A stretch of DNA of 32,716 nucleotides from Candidatus Thorarchaeota archaeon (GTDB lineage Archaea > Asgardarchaeota > Thorarchaeia > Thorarchaeales > Thorarchaeaceae). Below the pieces are notes generated by a model. It had not been told where the DNA came from. It saw only the letters and a program-made list of their open reading frames with translations, and made no database searches. The stretch is taken from positions 1 to 32,716 of the forward strand of contig PRDI01000042.1 of the NCBI GenBank assembly GCA_003345595.1, read 5' to 3'. The position numbers and the translations under genes were made by a program. This document shows, piece by piece, positions 16,579 to 24,428 of the stretch (within the stretch, counting starts at the first letter, position 1; the number at the start of each line of letters is the position of its first letter).

Positions 16579-18012
16579 ATGACAAACATGCCTAGTGCGG
16601 ACAACGCCTCGAATTCTGCGGCGGAAACACCGGGCGCTGCAGAGAATGAACCGACCAGAATCACGTGGAGAATGTCGGTCAGGAAACTCTTCACCAATCG
16701 CAACTTCACCGTCTTCCTGATTACCAACTGGATATTCGCGAGCCTCCAGGTGGCTGGCCAGTATTTCAACCTCTACCTCAGAGACATAGGAATCCCGTAC
16801 ATAGGAATAGGGGCTCTCATGTCCGCGATGCTCATCATGGTGCTCATTGCCACGGCTATCGCGGGTTACTTGGCTGACAACTACAACAGGAGAAACCTCG
16901 CAATCATCACCATGGTGGTCAATGGTCTGGGGTTTCTGTTAATGTCGTTTGCAGTTAACTTCTGGACGGCGGGACTGGCACTCTTCGTGATAGCATCATC
17001 GAACTTCACGGGACAAGGAGGCACTGCATACATATACGAAACGATGGACCGGAAACACAGTGGCGTGGCCGTAAGCCTGTTCACATTGGGAACATTGTTC
17101 GGTCTCGGGCCTCTCTTCGTGATCGCACTTATGCTCAACAGTGGACTCACACTAGTGGAGGCCATGCGACCGATCTTCTTCTTCGGGGCTGTGGTCTACT
17201 TCGTATCTGCTGGAGTCAGAGTGGTATGGCTTGAATCGACGAAGATTCGGGAGAGGCAGAAGTCCGGCGGTATGCTCAGGGACTTTTTACACGAGAACGC
17301 GAGAGGTCTCAGGATGCTCGCTAGGGTCTTCCCAGTGTTTATCACCGTGATGATGCTCGATGCTCTGAGCGACAGTTTCTACAGTTTCTCGAACCTGTTC
17401 TATGTGAACGAAACGCTCGCGTTCGGCTTCGGCGAGATCAATCTCATGCTCCTGATAACGTTGGCAGTCTCTATCCCAATCACCCTCTATCTGGGCCAGG
17501 TGTTCGATAGACACGGAGGAAGGAGAATAACAGTCGCAGTCTATTCCGTGATGCCCTTCGCACTATCCCTCTTGATACTCGCGAGGGTCGTGCAGTATGT
17601 TGCACCCGCGACTTGGGTGAACTATCTCCACAGCCTCTACCCCGGACTGGAGGTGGTCTTCTCACTTGCATTCATTGCAGTAGCCACAAAGGCCACAAAC
17701 GACGTTCTCTGGGGTTCGGTAATATCGACGTACGTCCAGAAATCCCTCCCACGACAGGAGCTCGGAAAGATGCTTGGCCTCACAACTCTTTTGATTCTGG
17801 TTACAGGAATCTTCGGGCCCTTCATTTCAGGATACATCTACCAGACCTTTCTCGACGCCACGCCACTCTTAGTGATGGCGATAGTCCTGAATGTGATGAT
17901 TCTCATCGTGCTCGTGACGAAGAGCATTGAGCCAAGAGTCAAGGTCGAGGAATTAGAACAGGAAACCACTACTGGACCCAAGTTGCAGCCAGACGCCACT
18001 GCCAACAAATAG
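16579..18012 (+). CDS. MFS transporter
   Basis: A 477-residue, 12-span major facilitator protein. The loop between spans 2 and 3 reads GYLADNYNRRNLAI, matching the MFS motif A (G.LAD..GRR). The corresponding loop in the second half is YLGQVFDRHGGRRI. The N-terminus (about 40 residues) is hydrophilic. It looks like a drug/metabolite efflux type, but the substrate cannot be told. ATG 16579 is chosen from the TATA spacing; ATG 16588 and an upstream GTG 16537 are possible. It is not closely related to the GPH transporter at 11550. It heads a cassette that also contains a small membrane protein and a convergent DUF488 gene. Confidence 0.87.
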   Translation: MTNMPSADNASNSAAETPGAAENEPTRITWRMSVRKLFTNRNFTVFLITNWIFASLQVAGQYFNLYLRDIGIPYIGIGALMSAMLIMVLIATAIAGYLADNYNRRNLAIITMVVNGLGFLLMSFAVNFWTAGLALFVIASSNFTGQGGTAYIYETMDRKHSGVAVSLFTLGTLFGLGPLFVIALMLNSGLTLVEAMRPIFFFGAVVYFVSAGVRVVWLESTKIRERQKSGGMLRDFLHENARGLRMLARVFPVFITVMMLDALSDSFYSFSNLFYVNETLAFGFGEINLMLLITLAVSIPITLYLGQVFDRHGGRRITVAVYSVMPFALSLLILARVVQYVAPATWVNYLHSLYPGLEVVFSLAFIAVATKATNDVLWGSVISTYVQKSLPRQELGKMLGLTTLLILVTGIFGPFISGYIYQTFLDATPLLVMAIVLNVMILIVLVTKSIEPRVKVEELEQETTTGPKLQPDATANK

Positions 18013-18180
18013 TGTGCCAAGTCTTCATGCGACGTGATGCAGTTGGCAGCTCTGAGTGGGCAACACTCGCAGTCATCGTCCGAGAGCTGTGTCGCCAGCG
18101 TTTCAGCTAGCTTCTCCTAGGTCGTGGGCCGTTACTTGGGGGAATGGGCCTCCCAACTCCCTGATAGAGGACCACAACGC

Positions 18181-18226
18181 TTGACATATATACAGAATAA
18201 CTATAGTTAGTCCGAGGCGTAAAGGC
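18181..18226 (+). promoter_or_regulatory. Promoter of small membrane protein gene
   Basis: TGACATATATACAG (18182-18195) is a strong TATA-like element about 35-40 bases before the TTG at 18227. The 170 bases before it (from 18013) hold nothing else I recognise. Confidence 0.5.
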
Positions 18227-18502
18227 TTGTCTACGGAAACATTGGTAAGGGAAAGACGACATATCGTCACCCGTCAGATTGTCGGGTCCTTCATGGTCGG
18301 ATTCCTTCTGGGTGCCCTACTGACTTACCTCTATCCCAATCTGATACTGCCAGCAACTCAGCTATTGTTCGCTGGAACGAGTTCTCTCCAAGATCCAGCG
18401 GTATACATCACGAGAATCATCCTCAATGGTGCGGTCTATGGAGTGTTCACGGGTCTGGCGGCGTGGATTGTGACGAAGGGCAGGAAGACGCACGAGGACT
18501 GA
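18227..18502 (+). CDS. Small two-span membrane protein
   Basis: A 91-residue protein I do not recognise. A basic N-terminus (RERRHIVTR) is followed by a span near residues 17-37 with small-residue packing (GSFMVGFLLGALLTYL). A short outer loop follows, then a second span near 63-83, and a charged tail KGRKTHED. The TTG start follows GAGGCGTAAAGG and a good TATA box; no ATG is available. It lies in the same repeat-bounded block as the MFS gene but with its own promoter. Confidence 0.6.
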   Translation: MSTETLVRERRHIVTRQIVGSFMVGFLLGALLTYLYPNLILPATQLLFAGTSSLQDPAVYITRIILNGAVYGVFTGLAAWIVTKGRKTHED

Positions 18503-18619
18503 CCGGACCTGCCGAAGCGGCAGAAACCCTGCTCTTGGGTTGGCTGTGCGAGGAACACTTTTGTCGAACGCAAGAGTCCCGCACGCGCAATCACGGCTCG
18601 GGCCGCAGGCTTGGCCTCT

Positions 18620-18985
18620 CTACTTCGTGGGGTGCTCGAGCAGGTAATCGCGAAGAGCTGCAGCGTTGTTGAGCTCGGCATTCTTGGCCGCAAAGAGGAG
18701 GGTGACAGGACCGCGCTTCAGGGCCTCACGGATGGGATCCAAAGCCTTCGGATTGGCGTCGAGCTCCTTGAAGTATCGTTCTCGGAACTCGGTCCAGAGC
18801 TCCGCCTGGTGGTGGTAGCGGCGGCGAAGCTCATCACTGGGCGCCGCCTCCTTCAGCCAGGCATCCAGCCGGGCCCGCTCCTTGCTGATCCCCCGGGGCC
18901 ACAACCGGTCCACGAGGAACCGTACGCCGTCCGTTGAGGCCGGCTCGTCGTAGATCCGTTTCAGGAGAATCGTTGGTTTCACCAT
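18620..18985 (-). CDS. DUF488 family protein
   Basis: A 121-residue soluble protein typical of the short DUF488 group (YeaO-like): LLKRIYDEP near the start, then GVRFLVDRLWPRGISKERAR, the AWLKEAAPSDELRRRYHH block, FRERYFKEL, and GPVTLLFAAKNAELNNAAAL near the end. The conserved Trp-Pro-Arg-Gly motif is intact. Function is not established. Its base composition is clearly more GC-rich than its neighbours, and many relatives are bacterial, so recent acquisition is likely. ATG 18985 has a GGGGTGA sequence upstream. It is convergent with the small membrane protein gene. Confidence 0.88.
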   Translation of the reverse strand: MVKPTILLKRIYDEPASTDGVRFLVDRLWPRGISKERARLDAWLKEAAPSDELRRRYHHQAELWTEFRERYFKELDANPKALDPIREALKRGPVTLLFAAKNAELNNAAALRDYLLEHPTK

Positions 18986-19078
18986 TCCATCACCCCAGTA
19001 AAGGTGCGGTCAGTCGAGTTTCGGCCGAAACATGTCCGGGATTGCCTGACAGGCGCAGTTGGAGTTTCAGCATTTCTC

Positions 19079-19101
19079 GCCTTTTCTCCATTGCTGTCAA
19101 G
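19079..19101 (-). promoter_or_regulatory. Shared leader core (class IV), copy in front of DUF488
   Basis: GCCTTTTCTCCATTGCTGTC matches the leader core of family A copy 3 (24011-24030) and others, but the gene-proximal 40 nt are different here. Confidence 0.4.
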
Positions 19102-19125
19102 TAAGGCGATGCGGGACTGGAGAGA

Positions 19126-19158
19126 TGGTAGGGGGTCGATTTGAACGACCCCTCTCGG
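19126..19158 (-). repeat. tRNA-Met 3'-fragment repeat R13 (truncated, diverged)
   Basis: A shortened acceptor (TGGTAGGGGGTCG), an intact T-loop with A58 and a T-stem GACC, then CCTCTCGG in place of GATCTCAGG. No anticodon. Confidence 0.7.
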
Positions 19159-19256
19159 CTGCCATGGTTCTGGACTCTTCTTATGGCATGCCACATCCCA
19201 TGAGAATCAGCCTGCGACTGTTTCATGAAACTGGCGCGTCATGGTCCATGGAATGA

Positions 19257-19300
19257 GCTTAAATCCATACATGCACATACATACACAGAGTGTGAGAGGA
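19257..19300 (+). promoter_or_regulatory. Promoter region of second vapBC pair
   Basis: CTTAAATCC (19258-19266) is a TATA-like box about 35 bases before ATG 19301. Repeated ATACAT/CATACA steps follow (19267-19285) and could be an antitoxin operator. GAGAGGA directly precedes the start. Confidence 0.45.
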
Positions 19301-19537
19301 ATGGGTTACAAGACAATCTCTCTCTCAGACGAGGCTTACGAGATTCTCAAGAAAGCGAAGAGAAACAGTGAGAGCTTCAGTCAGGTCGTCATCAGACTAG
19401 CCAGTAGACGGTCACTCGATGACTTCGTTGGATGCATCTCCAAGGAGTCCATCGAGAGGATGTCTGCCGCAATAGACGCCTTCCGGAAAGGGCGAGGTGA
19501 GGTCTGGTCCGAGAGTATGGAAGAGATGATGGGATGA
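19301..19537 (+). CDS. vapB: VapB-type antitoxin
   Basis: A 78-residue antitoxin of the short archaeal ribbon-helix-helix type: KTISLSDEAYEILKKAKRNS then ESFSQVVIRLA at the N-terminus (DNA-binding), and a charged C-terminal region that would cover the toxin site. It is unrelated to the AbrB-type antitoxin at 14022, so the two toxin-antitoxin pairs are independent acquisitions. The toxin starts seven bases after its stop. Confidence 0.85.
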   Translation: MGYKTISLSDEAYEILKKAKRNSESFSQVVIRLASRRSLDDFVGCISKESIERMSAAIDAFRKGRGEVWSESMEEMMG

Positions 19538-19544
19538 GGCCCCA

Positions 19545-19937
19545 ATGATAGCTGACTCATCTTTCATCATTGACCTCATGCGCGAGAGCGAACCGGCTCT
19601 GAGGAAGCTGGCAGAGATCAGAGAGAGTGGCCAGCCGCAGTATGTCACATCTCCTACAGTCATGGAACTGGCAGTCGGTGTTGCACTGGCCAGTCTGCCC
19701 AAGGATGAACAGAAGAAGGTCGGCGATATCCTAGGAGGTTTCCAAGTCCTCCCACTGGACACGGTTTCCGCATGGCGCGCAGGGATTGAAGTAGGACGAC
19801 TGCGAAAGACGGGCAAGATAGTGGATCCGATAGATGGACAGATAGCAGGAATAGCTCTTCAACATGACGAGTCCATCGTGACACGGAATGCGGGGCACTT
19901 CCAGATGTTCAAGGGCCTAAAGATCGAGCCCTATTAG
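19545..19937 (+). CDS. vapC: VapC-like PIN-domain toxin
   Basis: A 130-residue PIN-domain RNase. Acidic residues lie in the start MIADSSFIIDLMRE, in TVMELAVGV near residue 42, in DPIDGQIAGIAL near 97 and in HDESIVTRNAGHF near 107. It is translated just downstream of its antitoxin. Sequence and length differ from the toxin at 13615-14025. It probably cleaves RNA when the antitoxin is degraded, so loss of the cassette would be toxic. Confidence 0.87.
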   Translation: MIADSSFIIDLMRESEPALRKLAEIRESGQPQYVTSPTVMELAVGVALASLPKDEQKKVGDILGGFQVLPLDTVSAWRAGIEVGRLRKTGKIVDPIDGQIAGIALQHDESIVTRNAGHFQMFKGLKIEPY

Positions 19938-20413
19938 CTCCCCACCACGAGATGACGGGAAATGCGGTACAGTCGATAGGTTACCCCGACGCCTAGCATG
20001 TAGATGCGGGAAACGCCATCAGTCATCGTCGCAGGATTCCCGGGTCTTGTACAGGTGCCCCAATCACGTGGATTGCTGACGGTTGCACGAAGAGTGAGCA
20101 GGCACGACCGACCGCGTGCATGATTCAGGTCGGAAGGGAACCGGTGGCGGGCGGTCTATCTGAACGACCGATCTCAGGGTCATGAGCCCTGCGGATGGTT
20201 CTGTGACTACATCATCGGGGCGCCCAGACCACGGACCGGGTACGACTCGAGTCCGCGATAGATTCACTGACACCTACAAGACACGAAAGCGTGTCGCAGT
20301 TATCATGTCAAAGGCAGAGAACGAGAACGGTGGCGCCAAGCGTACTTATTAAGGAGTTCCGTTTCACGGACGCCGGCTGTTCTAAATCAGAAACGCTAGG
20401 AGGAGAATTGTGT
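19938..20413. other. Intergenic stretch with repeat R14 and a promoter
   Basis: Nothing gene-like is seen from 19938 to 20141. After R14, a TACTTATTAAGG element (20341-20352) resembles a TATA box for the small membrane protein that starts at 20414. Confidence 0.4.
20142..20196 (-). repeat. tRNA-Met 3'-fragment repeat R14 (full type)
   Basis: CAT anticodon and G58 kept; the acceptor reads GGTGGCGGG and GGTCTATC puts one mismatch in the T-stem. Confidence 0.85.
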
Positions 20414-20704
20414 ATGAGGAATGAGAAACCCAGTGAAGGCTTGGAAGGCGAACTGAAACCAGCGCCGACGCCTCAAGGTCGATGCATCACCCTTACCGTA
20501 TCGGCTTGCATGTTCATCCTTGGATTGGCAGGCATAATCTACGCTGTGATGGCCCTGACGAGGTTCACATCCCCCGGCCAGATCCTCCCCGTCTTCACGA
20601 TATTGCCCGGGTCGGAACTTCCGTTTGCATTGAACGCAGTGAATGCAATCTTGCTTGTCGTGGCCTCATGTCACATCTGGAGGAGCAGGACGCCTTCGAC
20701 ATGA
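20414..20704 (+). CDS. Small two-span membrane protein
   Basis: A 96-residue protein I do not recognise. The first 25 residues are polar (KPSEGLEGELKPAPTPQG). One span lies at about 27-49 (ISACMFILG-like, with GLAGIIYAVMAL) and a second near 70-88. ATG 20414 follows AGGAGGAG by nine bases. The open frame goes back to 20291, but the ribosome-binding site and composition argue for the later start. It is separated from the next small gene by about 50 bases without a repeat. Confidence 0.6.
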   Translation: MRNEKPSEGLEGELKPAPTPQGRCITLTVSACMFILGLAGIIYAVMALTRFTSPGQILPVFTILPGSELPFALNAVNAILLVVASCHIWRSRTPST

Positions 20705-20753
20705 AAGGTGTATGGCAGCATTCGTTTCTTAGCGGACCGGATTGAGGATTTGT

Positions 20754-20960
20754 GTGAGCAAAGAGTACATGTACACCCGAGCGTACCGGCTGTACCGCGA
20801 GGAAGATCCTCATGGTGCAGAAAAGGCATATCGTAGGGCTGTAGAACTTGACTCACATCTTGTGTTCGGTGCAAGTAGGAAGTTCGAAGATCTCAAACAA
20901 TGGCTAGTCGATATCACTGGTGAGGGACAGAACACTGAGAGCGCGGCAGACGATGTATGA
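20754..20960 (+). CDS. Single-TPR small protein or TPR gene remnant
   Basis: A 68-residue open frame with one TPR-like pair of helices: YRLYREEDPHGAEKAYRRAV then ELDSHL, followed by an unrelated, acidic tail (FEDLKQWLVDITGEG). Repeat-rich TPR proteins elsewhere in this window use the same AE.AYRRA.ELD phrase. GTG 20754 is likely; TTG 20742 is open as well. One TPR alone rarely folds stably, so it may be the remnant of a larger TPR cassette. Confidence 0.45.
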   Translation: MSKEYMYTRAYRLYREEDPHGAEKAYRRAVELDSHLVFGASRKFEDLKQWLVDITGEGQNTESAADDV

Positions 20961-20981
20961 GGCACAATACAGGAAGAGAAA

Positions 20982-21036
20982 TGGTGGCGGCGGTCGATCT
21001 GAACGACCGATCTCAGGGTCATAAGCCCTGCGGGAT
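20982..21036 (-). repeat. tRNA-Met 3'-fragment repeat R15 (full type, anticodon changed)
   Basis: Full-length, G58. The plus strand reads GGTCATAAGCCC, so the anticodon CAT-loop neighbourhood becomes CTTATGA (anticodon position TAT). The right end CGGGATTCTATG follows the extended consensus. Confidence 0.87.
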
Positions 21037-21056
21037 TCTATGTTCTAAAGAGGCGT

Positions 21057-21824
21057 CTATACAGGATTCTGTGTTGGTTCCGCAGTCCCAAGACCCTTGG
21101 GTCTGAAGTAGTACATGACAAAGCCATTTGCGAGCGCACCTATGGCGGAAACAGCCAATAGATTCCTGCTTGACAATCCAGCCAGAGCAATGTGGTCCGG
21201 GATCTCTATGTAACCCAAGTACTCTAGGAGAATCACATATGCCGTCCGCTGTGCGAACGCCCACAAGAGGATAGTCAGGATTAGCAGGAGCGAAGACACC
21301 CTGACCATTGTGTGATGGCTGCCCATCCCAGCTCGAAGGCATGTCGCGATTCCGATGAGGAATGCGCCTGCCACAAATGATGTACTTGTGAGTAGGTCGA
21401 CAGCGTAATCAACGGTGTCTTCTGGGAATACAGAAAGCAGGCCATATGAAGCATACATGACTCCCACCCACATTAAGAAGACAACTACTATCATAGCAGT
21501 CCCTAGCAGGGCAGATAGGCTGTCCACCGAGTTTCGGTTGACGTTTGCTTGGGGCCCCTCAACACCGGCACTAGGAGTTTCGGTATTCGGGCTTCTTGGC
21601 ATTGGGACCGAAGGCGACTGCGTAGACCCCCAGTCTGGACGAATCTCGCCCAGTGTGATGCAGAAGCCCAAGAGAAACAGACCAATGAACAACGCTTGGA
21701 GAGCAATCACTCCGTCTACGCTGGCCCCATAACCAAATAGTGTTGAAGAGAGAAGTTCGCCAAGTGCACCTGCGATGAGTGCAGTCAAAGCAAGGAACAC
21801 CCGCGGCTTTGTTCTCTTGCTCAT
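21057..21824 (-). CDS. Polytopic membrane protein, family A copy 2
   Basis: A 255-residue paralogue of the proteins at 5718 and 23237. Shared blocks are GALGELLSSTLFGYG, SVDGVIALQALFIGLFLLGF, an Asn/Gln/Pro-rich cytosolic linker (residues about 70-100), TSTSFVAGAFLIG, LLWAFAQRTAYVILL, and a C-terminal YYFRPKGLGTAEPTQNP. It has about six spans. ATG 21824 has GGAGGACACAAGAC upstream, nearly identical to the site in copy 1. The linker varies in length between copies, while the membrane segments are conserved. Function is unknown. Confidence 0.75.
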   Translation of the reverse strand: MSKRTKPRVFLALTALIAGALGELLSSTLFGYGASVDGVIALQALFIGLFLLGFCITLGEIRPDWGSTQSPSVPMPRSPNTETPSAGVEGPQANVNRNSVDSLSALLGTAMIVVVFLMWVGVMYASYGLLSVFPEDTVDYAVDLLTSTSFVAGAFLIGIATCLRAGMGSHHTMVRVSSLLLILTILLWAFAQRTAYVILLEYLGYIEIPDHIALAGLSSRNLLAVSAIGALANGFVMYYFRPKGLGTAEPTQNPV

Positions 21825-21849
21825 GTCTTGTGTCCTCCCTCACGTCCAG

Positions 21850-21910
21850 TTTTCAAGCACGGGTCGGTATGCAGGCGTCCTGCCTTTTCTGTACTACTGT
21901 TCAATCAGGA
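21850..21910 (-). promoter_or_regulatory. Shared leader of minus-strand cassettes (class IV), copy 3
   Basis: TGCCTTTTCTGTACTACTGT (21881-21900) plus proximal TTTTCAAGCACGGGTCGGT correspond to TTTTCGAGCACCTGTCAGT and the core in copy 4. Confidence 0.5.
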
Positions 21911-22007
21911 CCGGCACAGCAGCCGCCCCGACCACACTGCAGTGTTGGCTCAAACGTACTCGCACCCTGAATCACGGTGAGTCGCAGCAAAGCTGGAAGA
22001 TGAGAAG

Positions 22008-22045
22008 TGGAAGCGGAGGGTCGATCTGAACGACCGGTTTCAGGG
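22008..22045 (-). repeat. tRNA-Met 3'-fragment repeat R16 (truncated type)
   Basis: Acceptor slightly changed (TGGAAGCGGAGGG), T-arm intact with G58, break after GGTTTCAGGG in the anticodon stem. Confidence 0.82.
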
Positions 22046-22064
22046 TTTTCCGAGCTTCTGTACA

Positions 22065-23057
22065 TCATTCTTCTATGGTTATCCGATGCGTTCTGAGAGC
22101 CTTGGGCCAATCAGCTCTGGGAGGTGCCTGTCTTGCGACAAGCTGTGATCCACTGGCATAGAGCTTCAAGAGACTGAAACTCTGGAACAGAGGAGAGATG
22201 TCTATTCTTCCGATGTCGTTCAGACTAATAGTTTCCAATCCGGGTATTGATGCCAGAGGGAGGAGGTTCAGGTCCTCCAGCTTGTTGTCACCCACGACTA
22301 GTGCGCGCAGTTCTTTGCACTGACTAAGAGGGCCCAAATCCAAGTATTGCAGGCGATTGCTGCCCAGACCGAGTGTCTCCAGTTTCGGACATGACCTGAG
22401 CGGGCTTAGGTCGATTGATCCAAGGCTATTGCCACTGAGGTCCAGGTATTCAAGAGCAGACAGCGCAGCGAGCGGGCTCAGGTCAATACTCCTGATTCTA
22501 TTCGAGTGCAATACTATCTCTTTCAGATTCATGAAACTCCTTAGTGGGGAAAGGTCAACCTCCCTCAGTTCGTTTGTATGCAGAACAAGCTCCTCGATTC
22601 CCGAGCAGGTGGCCAATGGCCGCAAGTCTATGGACTCCAGTTGGTTAAAGCTCAGGTCAACTTTCCTGAGCTGGATGTTGCCGCTCAGTGGGGACAGGTC
22701 GATACTGGTGAGCCTGCTATTCGAAGCAGTAAACTCTTCAATACCCGGTTCAATTGATAGATGCTCGAAGTCTGTCTGGCTCATTCTCCTGCTCGACAAA
22801 TCAAGCCTTGGCACGTATGTTGCAGCATCATGGTGTTTCTTCTTGTACATGAGCCATTTCAGGTCTAGATACATAATACCAAACCCGCATGACCCCCACG
22901 TTCCGATAAGAACCGCGAAAGTTAGGAGTATACCATCGGCAAGGCCTGAACCTACGTTGGACCAGAACCACCATCCGGCCAGTACTGACGGAATCAGCGA
23001 TAGAAGAGCCACGAAGGCGTCTCTCAAACTCCTGCCACCCGACGTCAAAGGTTTCAT
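22065..23057 (-). CDS. Membrane-anchored leucine-rich-repeat protein
   Basis: A 330-residue protein. Two N-terminal hydrophobic segments lie near residues 16-34 and 42-66, followed by a basic KKKHH stretch that suggests a cytosolic C-terminal part. From about residue 85 to 300 it holds about nine leucine-rich repeats of 22-24 residues with the recurring phrase IDLSPL followed by LE.L.L..N.L, for example LRKVDLSFNQLESIDLRPL. Such LRRs usually bind proteins. Repeat-unit similarity is high, so units may have been duplicated recently. ATG 23057 fits; it is the only gene between R16 and R17. Confidence 0.82.
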   Translation of the reverse strand: MKPLTSGGRSLRDAFVALLSLIPSVLAGWWFWSNVGSGLADGILLTFAVLIGTWGSCGFGIMYLDLKWLMYKKKHHDAATYVPRLDLSSRRMSQTDFEHLSIEPGIEEFTASNSRLTSIDLSPLSGNIQLRKVDLSFNQLESIDLRPLATCSGIEELVLHTNELREVDLSPLRSFMNLKEIVLHSNRIRSIDLSPLAALSALEYLDLSGNSLGSIDLSPLRSCPKLETLGLGSNRLQYLDLGPLSQCKELRALVVGDNKLEDLNLLPLASIPGLETISLNDIGRIDISPLFQSFSLLKLYASGSQLVARQAPPRADWPKALRTHRITIEE

Positions 23058-23160
23058 TGTTCTGATGTGTTGCGCAGATATTAGCCTACCGACAGTCTGT
23101 GAATGAACTGAGTATGAACCTCACTGATTCTGGTGGCTCGAACGGACTCCTTGGTATGAG

Positions 23161-23216
23161 CGGTAGCGGGCGGTCGATCTGAACAACCGATCTCAGGGTC
23201 ATGAGCCGCGCGGGAT
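23161..23216 (-). repeat. tRNA-Met 3'-fragment repeat R17 (full type)
   Basis: CAT anticodon, G58, wobble T-stem (AACAACC) as in R7. The right end is GCCGCGCGGGATGGTATAATCTGG; the last 11 bases equal those after R5. Confidence 0.87.
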
Positions 23217-23236
23217 GGTATAATCTGGCCAGTAGT

Positions 23237-23953
23237 CTATGCCTGCTTCTGTGCGGGCTCCACAGTCCTAAGACCCTTAGGTCTAGAAAAGTAGATGACA
23301 AGACCCAATTCGAGCAGGCCTAAGGAGGCATAAGCCAATAGAGCCTCGCTTGACAATTGGGCCAGCGCAACGTAGCCCGAGGCCGCTAGGTCCCCTACGA
23401 GAGTCAGATACGCAAACCGCTGAGCGGCCACCCACAAGACGTTGGTCACGACCAGCACGAAAGAACAGAAGTTGACTATTGCATGATTATGGCTGATTAT
23501 CCCCATCCGAAGGATTGGAGTAGACACGGCACAGTAAAAACCTGTCACGAGTGACGAAACCTCGAGCAGGAAGATAGTGCTATCTGGCTCCGCCGAGAAT
23601 AGCAGGATGTAGAGCAATCCTCCTACAAGAATCGTAAAGAACCATATACGATCCAACACTTTTTGGTCGAGCCGTGTTTGGAGTTCCTCGGCACTGGCAC
23701 CGGGGGTTTCAGTGCTCACGTTCTCTGGCACTGGGACAGAGGGTGACTGCGCAAGCCGTCTTTTGCGAAGAATCTCTCCCGACGCAATGTAGAGGCCCAA
23801 CAGGATCAGGCCAAAGAACGAGATCTGAAGGACAATCACTCCGTCCACGCCGACTCCGTAGAGGAATAAATCCGGCGAAAGGAGTTCGCCAAGTGCGCCT
23901 GCAGCCAGTGTAGCCGCGGCGAGGCGCAGTCGTGACCCTGCTGATTCAATCAT
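23237..23953 (-). CDS. Polytopic membrane protein, family A copy 3
   Basis: A 238-residue paralogue, closest by eye to copy 1 (5718). Blocks: LAAATLAAGALGELLSPDLF then GVDGVIVLQISFFGLILLGL, a linker with QSPSVPVPENVSTETPGASA (copy 1 has QSPSTQVPGRASPETAGANA), LVTGFYCAVSTPILRMG, VLWVAAQRFAYL, and FSRPKGLRTVEPAQKQ at the end. About six spans. ATG 23953 has GGAGGGTAGGAAGC upstream. The cassette including its two flanking regions is shared with copies 1 and 2, which argues for cassette duplication rather than gene duplication alone. Confidence 0.75.
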   Translation of the reverse strand: MIESAGSRLRLAAATLAAGALGELLSPDLFLYGVGVDGVIVLQISFFGLILLGLYIASGEILRKRRLAQSPSVPVPENVSTETPGASAEELQTRLDQKVLDRIWFFTILVGGLLYILLFSAEPDSTIFLLEVSSLVTGFYCAVSTPILRMGIISHNHAIVNFCSFVLVVTNVLWVAAQRFAYLTLVGDLAASGYVALAQLSSEALLAYASLGLLELGLVIYFSRPKGLRTVEPAQKQA

Positions 23954-23971
23954 GCTTCCTACCCTCCGTCA

Positions 23972-24042
23972 TGTCCGGTTTTCGAGCACCTGTCAGTGCG
24001 TAGGTGCCATGCCTTTTCTCCATTATTGTTCAGAGAGAATCG
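23972..24042 (-). promoter_or_regulatory. Shared leader of minus-strand cassettes (class IV), copy 4
   Basis: TGCCTTTTCTCCATTATTGTTC (near 24010-24031); gene sense core ACAATAATGGAGAAAAGGCA, about 60 bases upstream of ATG 23953. The same distance holds for family A copies 1 and 2. Confidence 0.5.
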
Positions 24043-24132
24043 TGACGGCAACTGCGCCCATGATATCACACATTCGGTTGACATAGTCTGCACCCTAGAC
24101 CACCGCGATCGCAGCGAAGCAGCAGAAGGAAC

Positions 24133-24187
24133 TGGTAGCGGGGGGTCGATCTGAACGACCGATCTCAGGGTCATTAGCCCTGCGGGA
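24133..24187 (-). repeat. tRNA-Met 3'-fragment repeat R18 (full type)
   Basis: G58; the anticodon loop is altered (GGTCATTAGCCC). Long G-run in the acceptor (TAGCGGGGGG). Right flank TGCGGGATTGTATGAGAAG fits the extended consensus. Confidence 0.87.
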
Positions 24188-24428
24188 TTGTATGAGAAGA
24201 TAAGGCCATCATTCGAATTGTTCGCATCGAGTTGAGGGGGTTTCTCAAGAGCACATTGGCGGGGACGCTGAGAAGGGTGCGGGGGCAGGAATCTGGTTCT
24301 CGGTGAAAGATGGTCTCTCAATGTTCGGGTGCCTCTGCCATTCCGAGGTCAAGCAACAGAAATAGGCATTCATATTACTGAACCGGCAATCCAGTGAGCG
24401 TTATCAACGCAACTTGGAGGGTAATTCC

